Assembly: GCA_007922305.1 (NCBI GenBank)
Contig: ML677386.1
Location: 14,649,585-14,713,584 of the forward strand
Direction of reading: 5' to 3'
Length of the DNA: 64,000 bases
Source of the DNA: Dermatemys mawii
Taxonomy: Eukaryota; Chordata; Testudines; Dermatemydidae
Part shown: one piece after another, positions 1 to 11,440 of the stretch
Layout: the number at the start of each line of letters is the position of its first letter
How positions within the stretch are numbered: position 1 is the stretch's first letter
The notes under the pieces: model-generated
What the model was told of the DNA's origin: nothing
The model's database searches: none
Seen by the model: only the letters and a program-made list of their open reading frames with translations
Program-made: the position numbers and the translations under genes

Positions 1-1757
1 AGCAACCAAAGTACCTGTTCAATAAATGAATTGTCTTCTTAATAAATGGGTTTCTTTGTTAAGTGTGCATACATTATTACAGGCTACAGAAAAGCAAATG
101 CCTGTTCCTATTAAAAGAATGCTCCCTCCTTCCCTCCCTCTGCATCTCACTTTAGAACTGGTTTTCAGCCTCAAAATGCTCCCTCAAGGCATCCCTGATC
201 CTAACAGCCTCATGCTGGTCCACTCTAAGAACCCTGCTCTCCGGCTGGGCGTATGTGGCCTCCAGGCGTTGAACCTCCAAGGACCATGCCTGAGTGAAGC
301 CTTCGCCCTTCTGCTCACAACGATTATGTAGGGCACAGCATGCGGAAATAACCGCAGCGATACTACCCTCGGCCAAGTCTAGCCTCCCATAAAGACAGCG
401 CCAGCGCGCCTTGAGACGCCCAAAAGCACACTCCACAGTCATTCAACACCGGCTAAGCCTGTAGTTGAACCTTTCCTGACTGCTGTCCAGGCTCCCTGTG
501 TAGGGTTTCATGAGCCAGGGCATTAAAGGGTAAGCAGGGTCGCCAAGAATCACTATGGGCATTTCCACTTCCCCCACGGGGATCCTCTGGTCTGGGAAAA
601 ACGTCCCGGCTTGCAGCTTCATGAACAGGCCGGTGTTGCGGAAGATGCGTGCGTCATGCACCTTTCCGGACCAGCCAGCGTTAACGTCAGTAAAACGCCC
701 ACGGTGATCCACAAGAGCCTGGACAACCATGAAGTACCCCTTTCGGTTAACGTACTCGTCTGCTAGGTGGGCGGGCGCCAGAATAGGTATATGGGTCCCA
801 TCTATTGCCCCTCCACAGTTAGGGAAACCCATTTCTTCAAAGCCAACAACGTCATGCACGTTACCCAGAGTCACGGTTTTTTGTAGCAGGATGCGATTAA
901 TGGCCCTACACACTTGCATCAGCACAACTCCAACAGTCGACTTTCCAACCCCAAACTGGTTGTCCACTGATCGGTAGCTGTCTGGTGTAGCCAGCTTCCA
1001 AATCGCGATAGCCACCCGCTTCTCCACGGGGAGGGCAGCTCTCAATCTGGTGTCCTTGCGTCACAGGGCGGGGGCGAGTTGAGCACACAGTCCAATGAAA
1101 GTGGCTTTTCTCATTCGAAAGTTTTGCAGCCACTGCTCGTTGTCCCAGACTTGCACGAAGATGCGATCCCACCACTCAGTGCTCATTTCCTGTGCCCAGA
1201 AGCGGCGTTCAACGGCCGTGAGCATGTCCGTTAATGAGACAAGAAGCTTCGTGTCAAACGCATTCACCGCTTCGATCTCGTCTTCAGACTCATCACTGTC
1301 ATCCTGCATGTCAAGGATTAACTCCACTGCACACAGAGATGTGCTGGCGACAGTCGTCAGCATGTTCCTCAGCAGTTCTGGATTCATCGCGGCACACGAC
1401 AATGGAAGACGGAGTGCGCCTTGCTGAAACCGTTGAAAGATGGCGCCGGAGGTGGAAGGAAACCCAGGGATTGCTGGGATATGCCAAAAAGCATCATGGG
1501 TAGTTGAAACAGGATACAGAATGCCCCGCAAGTGACGCCCCCCCTACCACAAGGCATTGCGCCAGATCGGGAAGAGGTGTACTGTGGGATACATGCCCTA
1601 ATGCACTGCTCTTAATGCCGCATTAAGTGCCGCAAATGTGGCCACGCTATAACACTGGAGCATCTCAGTGTGGACATACAATAGCGCTATTCATATTACT
1701 GTATAAGGGGACCGCTATAACCAATAGCGCTATAATCTTGTAAGTGTAACCATGCCC
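1..1757 (-). mobile_element. PIF/Harbinger DNA transposon, right portion (left part outside window)
   Basis: A DDE transposase pseudogene on the minus strand (152-1387) is followed on the right by a terminal region. Read from the minus strand, the end begins GGGCATGGTTACACTTAC and is flanked outside by TAA (1758-1760), the 3-bp target site type of Harbinger elements. The subterminal region holds two copies of the palindrome ATAGCGCTAT (1681-1690, 1724-1733), possible transposase or Myb-protein binding sites. In the complete element at 40740-45192 the Myb-like partner lies at the opposite end from the transposase N-terminus. The partner of this copy would therefore lie left of position 1. The termini differ from those of the second element, so these are two subfamilies. 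Confidence 0.85.
152..1387 (-). pseudogene. Harbinger transposase (HARBI1-like, DDE_Tnp_4 family), two in-frame stops
   Basis: One continuous minus-strand frame of 412 codons is interrupted only by TGA at 1061-1063 and TGA at 443-445. At the second stop the paralogous copy at 43481-44446 has Arg (codon CGA) in the context SKCRMVVECAF, so this stop fits CGA to TGA decay of a methylated CpG; the first may be the same. The first Met shown is in MNPELLRNM (1385-1387); an upstream Met at 1531 is in frame. The three catalytic acids are intact: Asp in GAIDGTHIPI (800-802), Asp in FTDVNAGW (686-688) and Glu in VECAFGRLKARW (431-433). The family is a transposon nuclease that cuts TWA targets and works with a Myb-like partner. 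Domesticated HARBI1 is a relative, but the stops make this copy a transposon remnant. Confidence 0.88.
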
Positions 1758-1760
1758 TAA

Positions 1761-4146
1761 GCTCCAAGAAATACAGAATGAAGGGAAAGGGATTAACTGA
1801 AGTGGATGAACTGTAATCTACCCTCTCTGGCCAATCCAAACCATAAGAATGTATGCAAGGGCTTCAGATAACAAGCTGTTCCCACAGGTTCTTTCAGGTG
1901 TTGTTTAAAGGTCTTTTTTATCGTTCCTCTTAGGCAAATCCTTCCAATAAAGCCCTCACAGAACAAATCAAATGTATAAAATAAAACTACCTACAACTCC
2001 CCTTCCACCTCCTCAAAAAATAAAATTTAGCAACTGCCTGAATCTGATGGGTGACAGTTGTTGTGGGTGTTAAAAGTAAGAAGTATCAAAATAGAGTTAC
2101 AAAATGTTATAACTTTTAAGCACAAACATATAAAAAAATTGAAATGGCTGTTTCTCAATAATTCAATGTAACTTCTATTAAAAATAAATGGAAAAGACTA
2201 TGTTGGAGGGAAGATATTTCCAGTGCGGGAAGGGGAATCTCAAATACAGACTGCAGCCATTCAAAATAAGATATTTACTTCTTTCCTGTAGACGAGATAT
2301 GAGAGCGAGGGCTGGAATACTATGTAATAGGGCTGAGAACACAGGTGTGTGTTCTCTGAAATACCTAGCATCAGGGCTGGTCACAGGAATCTGGAGTAGA
2401 AAAAGCAGCCTGTAAAATTGTTTTATAATATATATATATATATATATAAATAAAATCTAACAATTTGGGTTGAATTTGACTTGAGTGCCTATTTTAAGAT
2501 TATATTCCCTCACCCGTCCTCCATTTTCTGTCCTCTCACTCCCCCCACTTTCTCCTATTTTGTAGAGGAAGGTGAGCTTCTTAGTGTGCAATGCGGAATG
2601 AGCTCTAGGGCAAAGTTATCTGTTCCCACTGAGCATAGAGAAGTCAGTGAAGTTGCTCTGGTGTACACAGAGCATAATATGACCAAATGCATTTGCTTTC
2701 CAATTTCATACTAGATCTGGTACCTCACAGAATTCAAGTTTTCTTGTAGAAGTTTCTTTCTACATTCTGATTCCATCCATTGTCATCTGGGTCTGTTCCC
2801 CTTGTACCATTTCGAGAGAATACAGCAGTGTGCAATTTGCTGGTGTTGATATTAAAGGAAGAACAGTTCTACAGCGTTTGGACCCAGTGCAACAGTATCT
2901 GGTAAGAAAACTGTCAAAAGTTGTTTCATGAAAATGTATTTCATTCTTTTTTTTAAACCAACTGACTCTTGTGGCCTCTGAGGAAGAGGCACCCGTGTTC
3001 CTGTCTTCATCTTTGTGCTGTCTTCTTGATGTTCTTTTCACTGTGGTTGCAAAACTCAGTTTTGTTTTGGGGCTTTACATGAGCTTGCATCTTTGCTAGG
3101 ACCACTATTTGAATAGTGGGGTAGAAAGTCATGCCTGCTGTTATAGCCTGTGCGGTACTTCCTATGGGTTTTACAGATTTGTATGGCAGCACCTCATGCA
3201 TATGGCACCTAGGGCTGCCATCCATCTCCCTTCACGGAATTATGATTTTTTTTGGTGTGTTGGTTCCTACCATGCAGCTCTTGTTTCAGGATTTTGGCCT
3301 AGGGCCCAAATTCATTTATGCTCCATAACCCTGTGTAAACCAAAAATGTGGGAAACTTGATTCTTTTATCCATAAAATTAAAATATTTGGTATTTTTTGC
3401 CAACCTCTGTTCACCACACTAAAGTTAATGTTTATTTCCATGTGGTAACCATAATTCATTAATGGGTTTGCTAGTTGTAAACTCCTCAAATTGAAAGTGG
3501 TACAGAAGTACATTGTTAAAATGTATTTTTTTTAAAGCAAGTCACACAATACTAGCCTTCTGGTAATGCTTTGAAAAAGTAATGTACAGGGAAGATCTAT
3601 TTTACAACATGTTTTAAGTCTAGATTCACAAATACCAATTTAATCTGATGTGACTTTCTCCTCTTTTTTAAAAAAATTGATGTTTCATGAGTAAAGCTTG
3701 TTACCACGCTGCGTTTGGGATTTAGAGATAATCCAGTGATTCATCAAAAGATGGATGAGGGAAATAAAGAAGAATATCAGAGATATATGAGAGCTTTAGG
3801 TATTGCAAACCCCTCCTGATATATAAGGAAAACTGAATAACTTTATTCAGTTCAAGAATAAAGATCAAAATAATGGTAGCTAAGTGCAGAACAAATAATT
3901 ATTGAACAAGTCATCGTGACTATTCATAATACCCTTAAGCTTTACCGTATAAGTTTCCTGTGAATATTTCTTGCTTCTGTTGGGATTCAAACTCAGTTTG
4001 CCTAATTATTGTGTGTGCATTTTCTTGGGGTAGCTAAGAACTACATTAAGAATCTGAGTGCTTGACTTTATTTTCTGCCATGGGTAGCAAAACTTTTAAT
4101 TCTAATTAATGTACTGTAAATCAAGTGTGTTAGTGCACAGACCTAC
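1761..4146. other. Intergenic, no gene recognised
   Basis: AT-rich sequence without a recognised gene. It contains an alternating AT run at about 2428-2447 and an 84-codon plus-strand open frame (about 2678-2930) with no Met that ends near a good donor-like GGTAAGA. That frame is discussed in the findings and I do not recognise it. Confidence 0.5.
2428..2447. repeat. (AT)n microsatellite
   Basis: About ten AT dinucleotides in a row, followed by A-rich sequence. Confidence 0.9.
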
Positions 4147-4252
4147 TGGGCCTGACTTTCCTCTTGTTTGCACAAGTTTTACACTGAGTTCAGTAGAGCT
4201 GCTTCTGAATTTACACTGGTGCAAGTGACAGGGGAAAAAAAAGTCAGGCCCA
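4147..4252. mobile_element. Short palindromic MITE, GGGCCTGAYT-ended family, copy 1
   Basis: The left end TGGGCCTGACTTTCC is the inverted complement of the right end, which carries AAAGTCAGGCCCA. Similar ends occur at 16290-16428 and, more degraded, at 58040-58140. It is non-coding. I cannot assign the superfamily. Confidence 0.6.
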
Positions 4253-5201
4253 TAATATCTATTAATTTAGCTGTTAGAACTATAGCCTATACTTCTAGGG
4301 TTCTACGTTTGTTTCAGTAAAGCTTAGCAGATGACTATATTTTAGCATTTACATTCATTTGACATCAGACTTGTTTTACTAAGGACATTTGTATTTCGGT
4401 TAACCTTGATGTAAGAGTGAATGCTGTATGAAATGTAACATGAAAACACTAGAGTAAAAACCCTGCATGATGATTGTGCCTTAGTTGGTTCATAGAGTAG
4501 ATAGGGTAGTAAATATGCAGTCAAATGTGATCTCCTCAATATTCTTTTTCAAAGAAAACATTGTATCATGAAGCTTGTGTGTTTAATAATAGAGGAGAAA
4601 TGTCACCATGGTTCCTGGGGTTTTGTAGAATAAGCATACATTGAAGATGATAAATCAGTTTCTTTTTTAAATGCAGTATCTTCAATGAAAAAACTAAATC
4701 TCTTATGTGCTCTTGTCCTATTAAAGAACTCTTATTTTTTTTCTTTTAACTGAGAAATCATCTATCTTTAAAACATCTTTTTTGGGTTGAATAAATGCAT
4801 AATAAATGCAAAGGCACTTCTTGTAAAAGGAATTAATCCTTACTATTTATATAAATCATTATATATCCTGAAGATAGCCTCAAGGGTTGATACATAAGCA
4901 CAGCAACTTTATAGTCTGTCACTAGCATACATTTATTATAAACCATTTATTCTGTTTGAAGTCTCTACCTTCATGCATCTCATTTTTATGTCCTGTATAC
5001 TCACATCTTGATACTTACCTCACATAGTTTCTGAGTACCTTCCACATGCATGCACAGGCAAACAATGCACATTTTAAAAAGTGACACAGCAGTTCTGGAT
5101 GCCTATGTTAGGAAACCCTAAAGAAACACTATTTTCAGGGAGTCCTGATTAGCTGCCCTCTGAAAATCCAGACACCCTTTAAGGTATCTCAGGCTGGGCA
5201 C
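4253..5201. other. Intergenic, nothing recognised
   Basis: AT-rich DNA with only very short open frames and no repeat I can name. Confidence 0.4.
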
Positions 5202-5821
5202 TGTGATGGGGTATCCACACAGCACAAGACTGGAAGGGGTTAAGAAGGCCAGGTGGGCCAATTAACTGCCCAGGCTGCACCTTGGGGAGGAGCTAGGGAG
5301 CAGAGAACTGATTAGTCAAAAGGCTCAGCTGGACAGGAACTGGAGGGGCCTGGATAAAGCTTAGGAGCTGAGACCAGCAAGGGGGTTGTAGGGCAGTAGG
5401 ATGTAGTCACTAGGAGCGGGGAGGTTGGCAAACATGGAGTGCTAGGAAGGTAGGAGAAGGCTCAGGAGAGAAAGCAATAAGGAACAGGAGTGTAGCCTTT
5501 AGGTGTTGATTAGAGGGCCCCTGAGCTGGAACCTAGAGAAAAGGATGGACCTGGGTTCCTGTATCAGCCCCTGGGAATGTGGCACAGACCAGGGAAAGGA
5601 CAGTGGATTGTCTGGGACAATTTGTTCTGGAAAGATTTTGTAAACCCACACTTCCCCCTTCATGACTTCCCTTTGGGGGCGGGGGTTGGGAGGGGAGAAG
5701 ACCCTGAGATAGAGGCTGATGGGAGAGAGAGTGCACCAGAGGAGGGAGAAATGCCTGTCAGAGCTAATTCCCAGACTGACTAGGAGGAGGTGCCATTAAT
5801 GATAAGTGCACCCTGTGACAG
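5202..5821 (+). mobile_element. Solo LTR, family A, copy 1
   Basis: The 620-bp unit begins TGTGAT, ends GACA, and is flanked by the 5-bp direct repeat GGCAC (5197-5201 and 5822-5826). It has a promoter-like GGATAAAGC about 150 bp in and an upstream CCAATTA box, both at positions shared by copies at 21640, 34677, 47842 and, inverted, 53055. TG...CA ends, a short target duplication and a TATA/CCAAT arrangement are LTR features. I see no internal retroelement genes, so it is a solo LTR. The parent (Ty3/Gypsy-like or endogenous retrovirus) is not decided. Confidence 0.75.
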
Positions 5822-6514
5822 GCACCCCAAAATCACTAGTTAGTCATGCTTGAAAATTTGGGCTATACACAAATATTTACACATACACACAGCCAAAGAA
5901 TAGTCTCTGAGAACACTGAGGTTGCAATTTTAAGCTTTTAAGAGTAAAAAAAAATCCAGTGTTTGAATAGACAAACATAATGCAGCTCCCTGTTGCTTAT
6001 GCATTATATTAGTTTTGACTGATGATTATTTCCTCAGAAACAATTCTTCTCTTGGTGAATGAGTTGGGTGCAATACCATACATGAAGAGAGTGCAATATT
6101 TTAAAATTAGTAAGAGTAGTGTAGTTGAATGCTAGGGTTGCTAATTGCTACCAACTAATACTTTAAATCACTTCTTTAAGGGAATTAATCCATTAATCCA
6201 TGAAAATATGTTCATATTTGTGTGTAAGTTATTTTCAACTATCTTTGTACTGCACACTATCCAATCTACACAATGAGGACTCAATTTTGCTTTAAATTAA
6301 TTCTGCTTTTGGAATTAATCCAGATTTCTACTATTGTAATTTAACAGAATTTGAGGCAGGAGGAGGCCCTACTTCATTTGCTACGCACCATGCTTCACTC
6401 AGTGTGGAATGTCCAATCTGTGGGTTGTCTATGGCTCCTTCATAATCGTATTCAACTGCTCAAATTTTAATGAACTCCTCTTTACTGCATCCCATGAGGA
6501 TGTGGATTAGCATT
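5822..6514. other. Intergenic, nothing recognised
   Basis: No gene or nameable repeat seen. Confidence 0.4.
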
Positions 6515-6660
6515 AGCCTCATTTTGCAGATACAGGATTGAAGCACACAGAGATTAAGTGGCTTGTCCAAGATGGTACACAGGAAACCTGTAACAGAGGC
6601 AGTAATGTAAGAACCTGACTTCCTGAGTCCCAATCTACTGCCTTAACCACAGGACAATTC
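6515..6660 (-). repeat. MIR-type SINE fragment
   Basis: Reverse of the MIR core. The plus strand reads CTCATTTTGCAGATACAG, then a GATTAAGTGGCTTGTCCAAG block, then sequence ending CTTAACCACAGGACAATTC. These blocks correspond to the tRNA-related head and core of MIR in minus orientation. Confidence 0.75.
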
Positions 6661-9264
6661 TGTCTAGCATGTAGATGATTGAGGCAGGAGGTCTTGCAAA
6701 AATAGTATGTGATGGTAGTGTTAGAACTTATATTAAATATTACCTATGAGTAGGTAGAGTTAAGACTGCATGGGGTAGGGGGTGTAACAAGTATTTCCTT
6801 ACTTTTGAGAGCTTAACTTTGCAACCTTCATATTTTCTTCAGATAAAAAGTTAGTTTTTCAGATCAAAGTGCTGTACCTTGCTAACTTACACAGAAACCA
6901 CCAGAATGCCAAAAATGGCACCAGTACTATATACCATATGCTGTGAGTGTTACATACCCTGCATTGGAAGAGATCTAGCAGTGGTTTCCACTGCTTCATG
7001 TGGAATATGTGATGAAGCATGGAAGGGCTCCTATGGAAGAGAGTTCTCAAGAAGGGAACATATTTCCTCTGCCCTCTCCCCCGCCCCAGCGCGGCGCCCC
7101 CCCCCAAAGAACTGAAGCAAGGAGGAAAAAGAACTGGACAGCAATTTTTAAACCAGATATCTGTATTCACAAAGGTGTGTGTGGCGGCAGGTGAGGTTCG
7201 AAGTCACAGCAACCAACACAGCTGTATCTTCTATATCTAACGTTTTCCATTATTTTAATATCTCAAGTGACACCTTTAATCAAATGTGTTATAAACTATT
7301 CTAAAAGGAGAGGCAATGCAGACAAGCTAATGCTGATGGAAACTTATTTTTCATTTCCTCACTGTTAGAATTAAGGGTGGAAAACTAAGGCTGAATTAAT
7401 CAGATGTTCGCATTTATTTATAGATGGAGTGATAGCATTAGGTGTTATGGAAATCTTAATCATTTCAGTTCTAATCTAGTGTTCTGAGCTCCTTATAACT
7501 TCATTAATGCTTTAATCTATTGGTCTGGAATAGTCTAGGCTTGGCCTTTGCTTAAAGGTGACTTTTTGAAGGAAATCTTGAGCAAAAACATCGGGAGTGC
7601 CAAGTTCTTGATCAGAGTCCTTGCATCATTGAGTTTACGTGTGTATGGGACAGAACATTCCGTTGGGTCTAAACACCGTGAACTCAATAGGTTTAAATGC
7701 ATATTCTCTTGGAACAAACCTAATTTTAATTTTACAGCTTTTGAATTAGCTGTATAGCTGTATGTTTGAATACCCATAAATCAAGAAATTCCAAAGTTAA
7801 TAAAGCTGCCCCCTCTATATATGCATCATTAATTACATGATCATACTTTTCAGAAAGAATATCACACAAAGTACCTGAAAACATTGTAAGTTGTACAGCA
7901 AATGAATAAGGGTTTCTGGCATAGAAATGCCTCTCACAAATGCTATGTAGTAGCAGTAGATGCTACCTGTTTAAGATTGGATAAAATTACTCAAGCACCT
8001 TATGAACAATAATCATACACAAACTTTAGTGCACAAAGAGGTAGAAGATTGCATGTTCAGTCTTAACTTAGCATATTATTGACTTCTGAGTTCTCAATTT
8101 TCTGACATTAGCATGCTCTTAACTTAAGGAGGTCTGGTTTTAATGAAATACTGAGTAGGAATACACAATAGGTAGCTAGAGAGTATTTGGAGGGATTCCT
8201 ACTAACCAATTCAATATATAAAATTAAACATTCCTGTGTGTACACACTATTATATAAAACTTTATACTAATAGATACGTTTACTTGTGGAATATGGCAAA
8301 ATGATTCAACTAGGAGGGTTTTGACAGCACATCTTACAGATATAAATGAAGTCAATTCTCTAAGGTGTCAGAAATGCAAGGATTTTTATTGTACTTTGCT
8401 GTAATGGAAATAAAGCACATTATGCAGCAGTTTATTTATAAAGCCTTGGACTTTCAGAAATATATTAAAGAATAGTATTGCCTTGCACTAGCAAATGTCT
8501 GAGCAGTTGTGTTCATTACCAGGTGTTAATATGTTGCATAATTAGATTTCTGATTAGAACACGTCCATATAGGTGGCAGCGTTTCAGGCAAAAGTTGGAG
8601 TACATAGCTAATATGGTACCGCTTACACGAGTGAAGGTTAGCTGAATGATCCAGATAAGACCATATACTGTCAGGACTCCTTGACAGCAAGGTTATTATG
8701 TGTACCTGAATGGTATATCAACTTAGACTTTTGCAGTGGTCATATTTCTCTGTTAGCCAAAAAAGAGCAATGCTCCTTTTCTCTGGCTTGACTTTTTTTT
8801 TTACTTGGAAGATTTTGTTTTTTCTCCAAAAGGAGGGGAGGCAGCTATAAACACACAGATAAAAGCTTATGCCACACCACACAGCATGAGTAATTAGGTA
8901 CCAGATTGGTGACTATTTCTGTCCCCTAGCTGACATCTTCTTAAAGAAAGCAGCATCCTCTTCTTGAGCACAGTCTGACAATTCACATGAGTAACTGGCA
9001 CTTCTCACCTCTTTAAACTGAGATGCATTTGAAAATAGATTTTTTTAAAGTAACATGTATCACTTTTAAATTTAGTGCTGGCCAAAGCCACTTTTCTAAC
9101 TCCAGCAGTGCAGGAACTGAAATCATAGCTGCTTTTCCCTCATGCTCTGATCAATGTTTATCTCTTAGAAAAAGTTTGTTCCTGAAAGTGAAGTAAATAT
9201 GATGCTTATAGTTTTGAAAAGAGCCACAATCAGTTTAGTCTTGAAATATAGATTCTCTAAACAA
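6661..9264. other. Intergenic, no gene recognised
   Basis: The open frames here (for example 6859-7170 on the minus strand and 7535-7777) show no family resemblance and overlap low-complexity sequence such as the C-rich stretch near 7080-7105. Confidence 0.45.
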
Positions 9265-9535
9265 GAGAGGGCTCTGGACTGGGATTCAGGAGACCTGGAA
9301 TCTGGTCTTGCATCTGCCATGACCTATTGAGCATGTGGAGACAACTCATTACTCATTTACCTCTCTGGGCTATCTTCCTCCCTCCTCTTCCCCTCCCCCC
9401 TCCCAACCTTCTTTCCTGTCTAGTTGGATTATAAAACTCATCAGGGCCTGGACTGTCTCTCACTCTGTTTGTAAAGCACCTAGCACAATGGGGTCTGGAT
9501 GTTGATTGGGGGTTTAGGCACTAATGTAATACAAC
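9265..9535 (+). repeat. MIR-type SINE with amniote 3' end
   Basis: It contains the MIR head (CTGGACTGGGATTCAGGAG), a degraded core, and a tail carrying GTAAAGCACCTAGCACAATG. This tail is widespread in sauropsid SINE/MIR copies. Confidence 0.75.
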
Positions 9536-10504
9536 TGACAATCGTATTATCAAATGTGCTACTAGAAAGTTTCATTTTAAAAATGAAACTTGAGCATTTT
9601 CAGCCATTGCAGCATTGTGTTCATGAGTAAGAACAGACCTGAATGGACTAAGCAAGAGCAAAACTCACTGATCTGTTTTCTTTGGCCGACCTGTATGAAG
9701 TGCCAGACATGGTGGGCGGAGGGAGGGCAGCATATGTGGTGAAAAGTGACTGTTTTGTATTATACCACAAGTAAATATGACTTTTAAAACAGACAAAGCT
9801 GGTATAATTTAAATTCTGCTGGAAGGCCCAGGAGGGGGAAGGGACACGATAGAATGGATCCTCAGCTGCTGTAAATTAACTTCAATGGAGCTCTGACAGT
9901 TTAAATCAGCTGAGGATCTGCACCCATGTCTATAAAGTACCGTGAACCATGACAGTTAATAGCTGTTCGTGTTCTGGAAGTAAATTTTAATACTGTATCG
10001 AGGAACATATGAAGTGATGAATTGTTTCAAGCGGCTTTCATTGAAGTATGACAGCCAGCCCTGCTCTGCTGTGCCATGCATCTTTAAAACTAATCTATAA
10101 ACTTGCTTCAGCCTACTGAGCTTTTCTAGAACAAATGTATGCTGTGTGCTAGGGTATGCAGATGTCTAGGGAAATGTTGATGCTCTTCCCATTACTCTGT
10201 CCAAAACTTGTTGTGTTTTAAATGGATGCAATCTTGGGGGATACTACACTCTCACTAGCAGCTTGGGGATTTTACCAAAGAGTCAGTCCCTTCTCTGAAT
10301 TTCATCCCTAATGTGATGGAGAACATTTTATTAAGAAGTTTCAATTTCAGACATGTAGGGGGTATGCATTGAAAATCCTTTAAGCTTGCTTACATAATGT
10401 CTATTTAAATACATTTAATGCAGCACAGGTTTAAAAAAATACAAATCTTTAAACCCTCAAGATATTGCCTTTCTGAAATGTGATCTAGATAAAATTACTC
10501 TAAG
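9536..10504. other. Intergenic, nothing recognised
   Basis: Only short, unremarkable open frames. Confidence 0.4.
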
Positions 10505-11440
10505 GTGGGATACACAACTGGCTGAAAGACTGTACATAGAGCAGTTTATTAACGGTTTGCTGTCAAGCTGGGAGGATGTAGTATCTGTCCTTGGTTTAGT
10601 ACTAATCAATATCTTTACTGATGACTTGGATAGTGGAGTGGAAAGTATAAAAACATTTGTGGATGAAGGTAAACTAAGAAAGGTTGCACTGTGGAGGACA
10701 GAATTAGAATTTAAAATTGCTCTGAAATCAACAAAATGATAGTCAATAAAGACAAGTGCAAAGTACTACATTTAAGAAGGAAAATTAAAATGCACAAACA
10801 TAAAATGTCCATGTCTGGGTTGGCCTACTACAGAAAGGATTTGGGGGTTGTAGTAGATTACAAATTCTTATATTCAATGTGATGTAGTTGCAGAAAGGCT
10901 AATATTGTTCTTGGGCGTATTAATAGAAGTGTCCTGCTTTACTCTGCACTGATGAGGCCTTAGCAAGAGCACTGTGTTCAGTTTTGGGTGTCACACTTTA
11001 AGAAAGGCTTAGATAAATGGGAGAGACTCCACAGGAGAGCAACAAAAATTATCAAAATTTCAGAAAACCTGACCTAAAGGAAGAGTTAAACAAATAGACT
11101 GGGCATGTTTAGGCTTGAAGAAAGGAGACAAAGGGGGAGATGTGATAGAGAGAGGATAGGGATCAATTGTTCTCCGTGTCTACTGAAAGTAGGAGACAAA
11201 CTAATGGGCTTAATCTGCAGCAAGGTTAGATCTTAGAAAGCTTTTGTGAGCTAAAGGATAGTTATGCAATGGAAGACAGATTTTAGAATCGCCATTACTG
11301 GAGGTAATTAAGGACAAGCTGAACAAACACCCGTCAAAAGATCTAGAGATTTACTTGGCCTTGCCTCAATGAAGGGACTGGATGAATTTTTGAGGTCCTT
11401 TCCAGAACCACATTTTCACTTCTATCCTATGCATTGTTTT
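10505..11440 (+). mobile_element. CR1 LINE, 3' part of ORF2 and tail
   Basis: The plus strand encodes a decayed CR1 reverse transcriptase. The fragment LINIFTDDLDSGVES is followed by FVDEGKL where CR1 has the catalytic FADDTKL box, so Ala and the second Asp are changed. In shifted frames come pieces resembling the conserved block that ends DLGVVVD, then a C-terminal block, and finally GGACTGGATGAATTTTTGAG followed by TTCTATCCTATG, the typical CR1 3' end. It has several frameshifts and stops and is 5' truncated, as most CR1 copies are. Confidence 0.85.
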
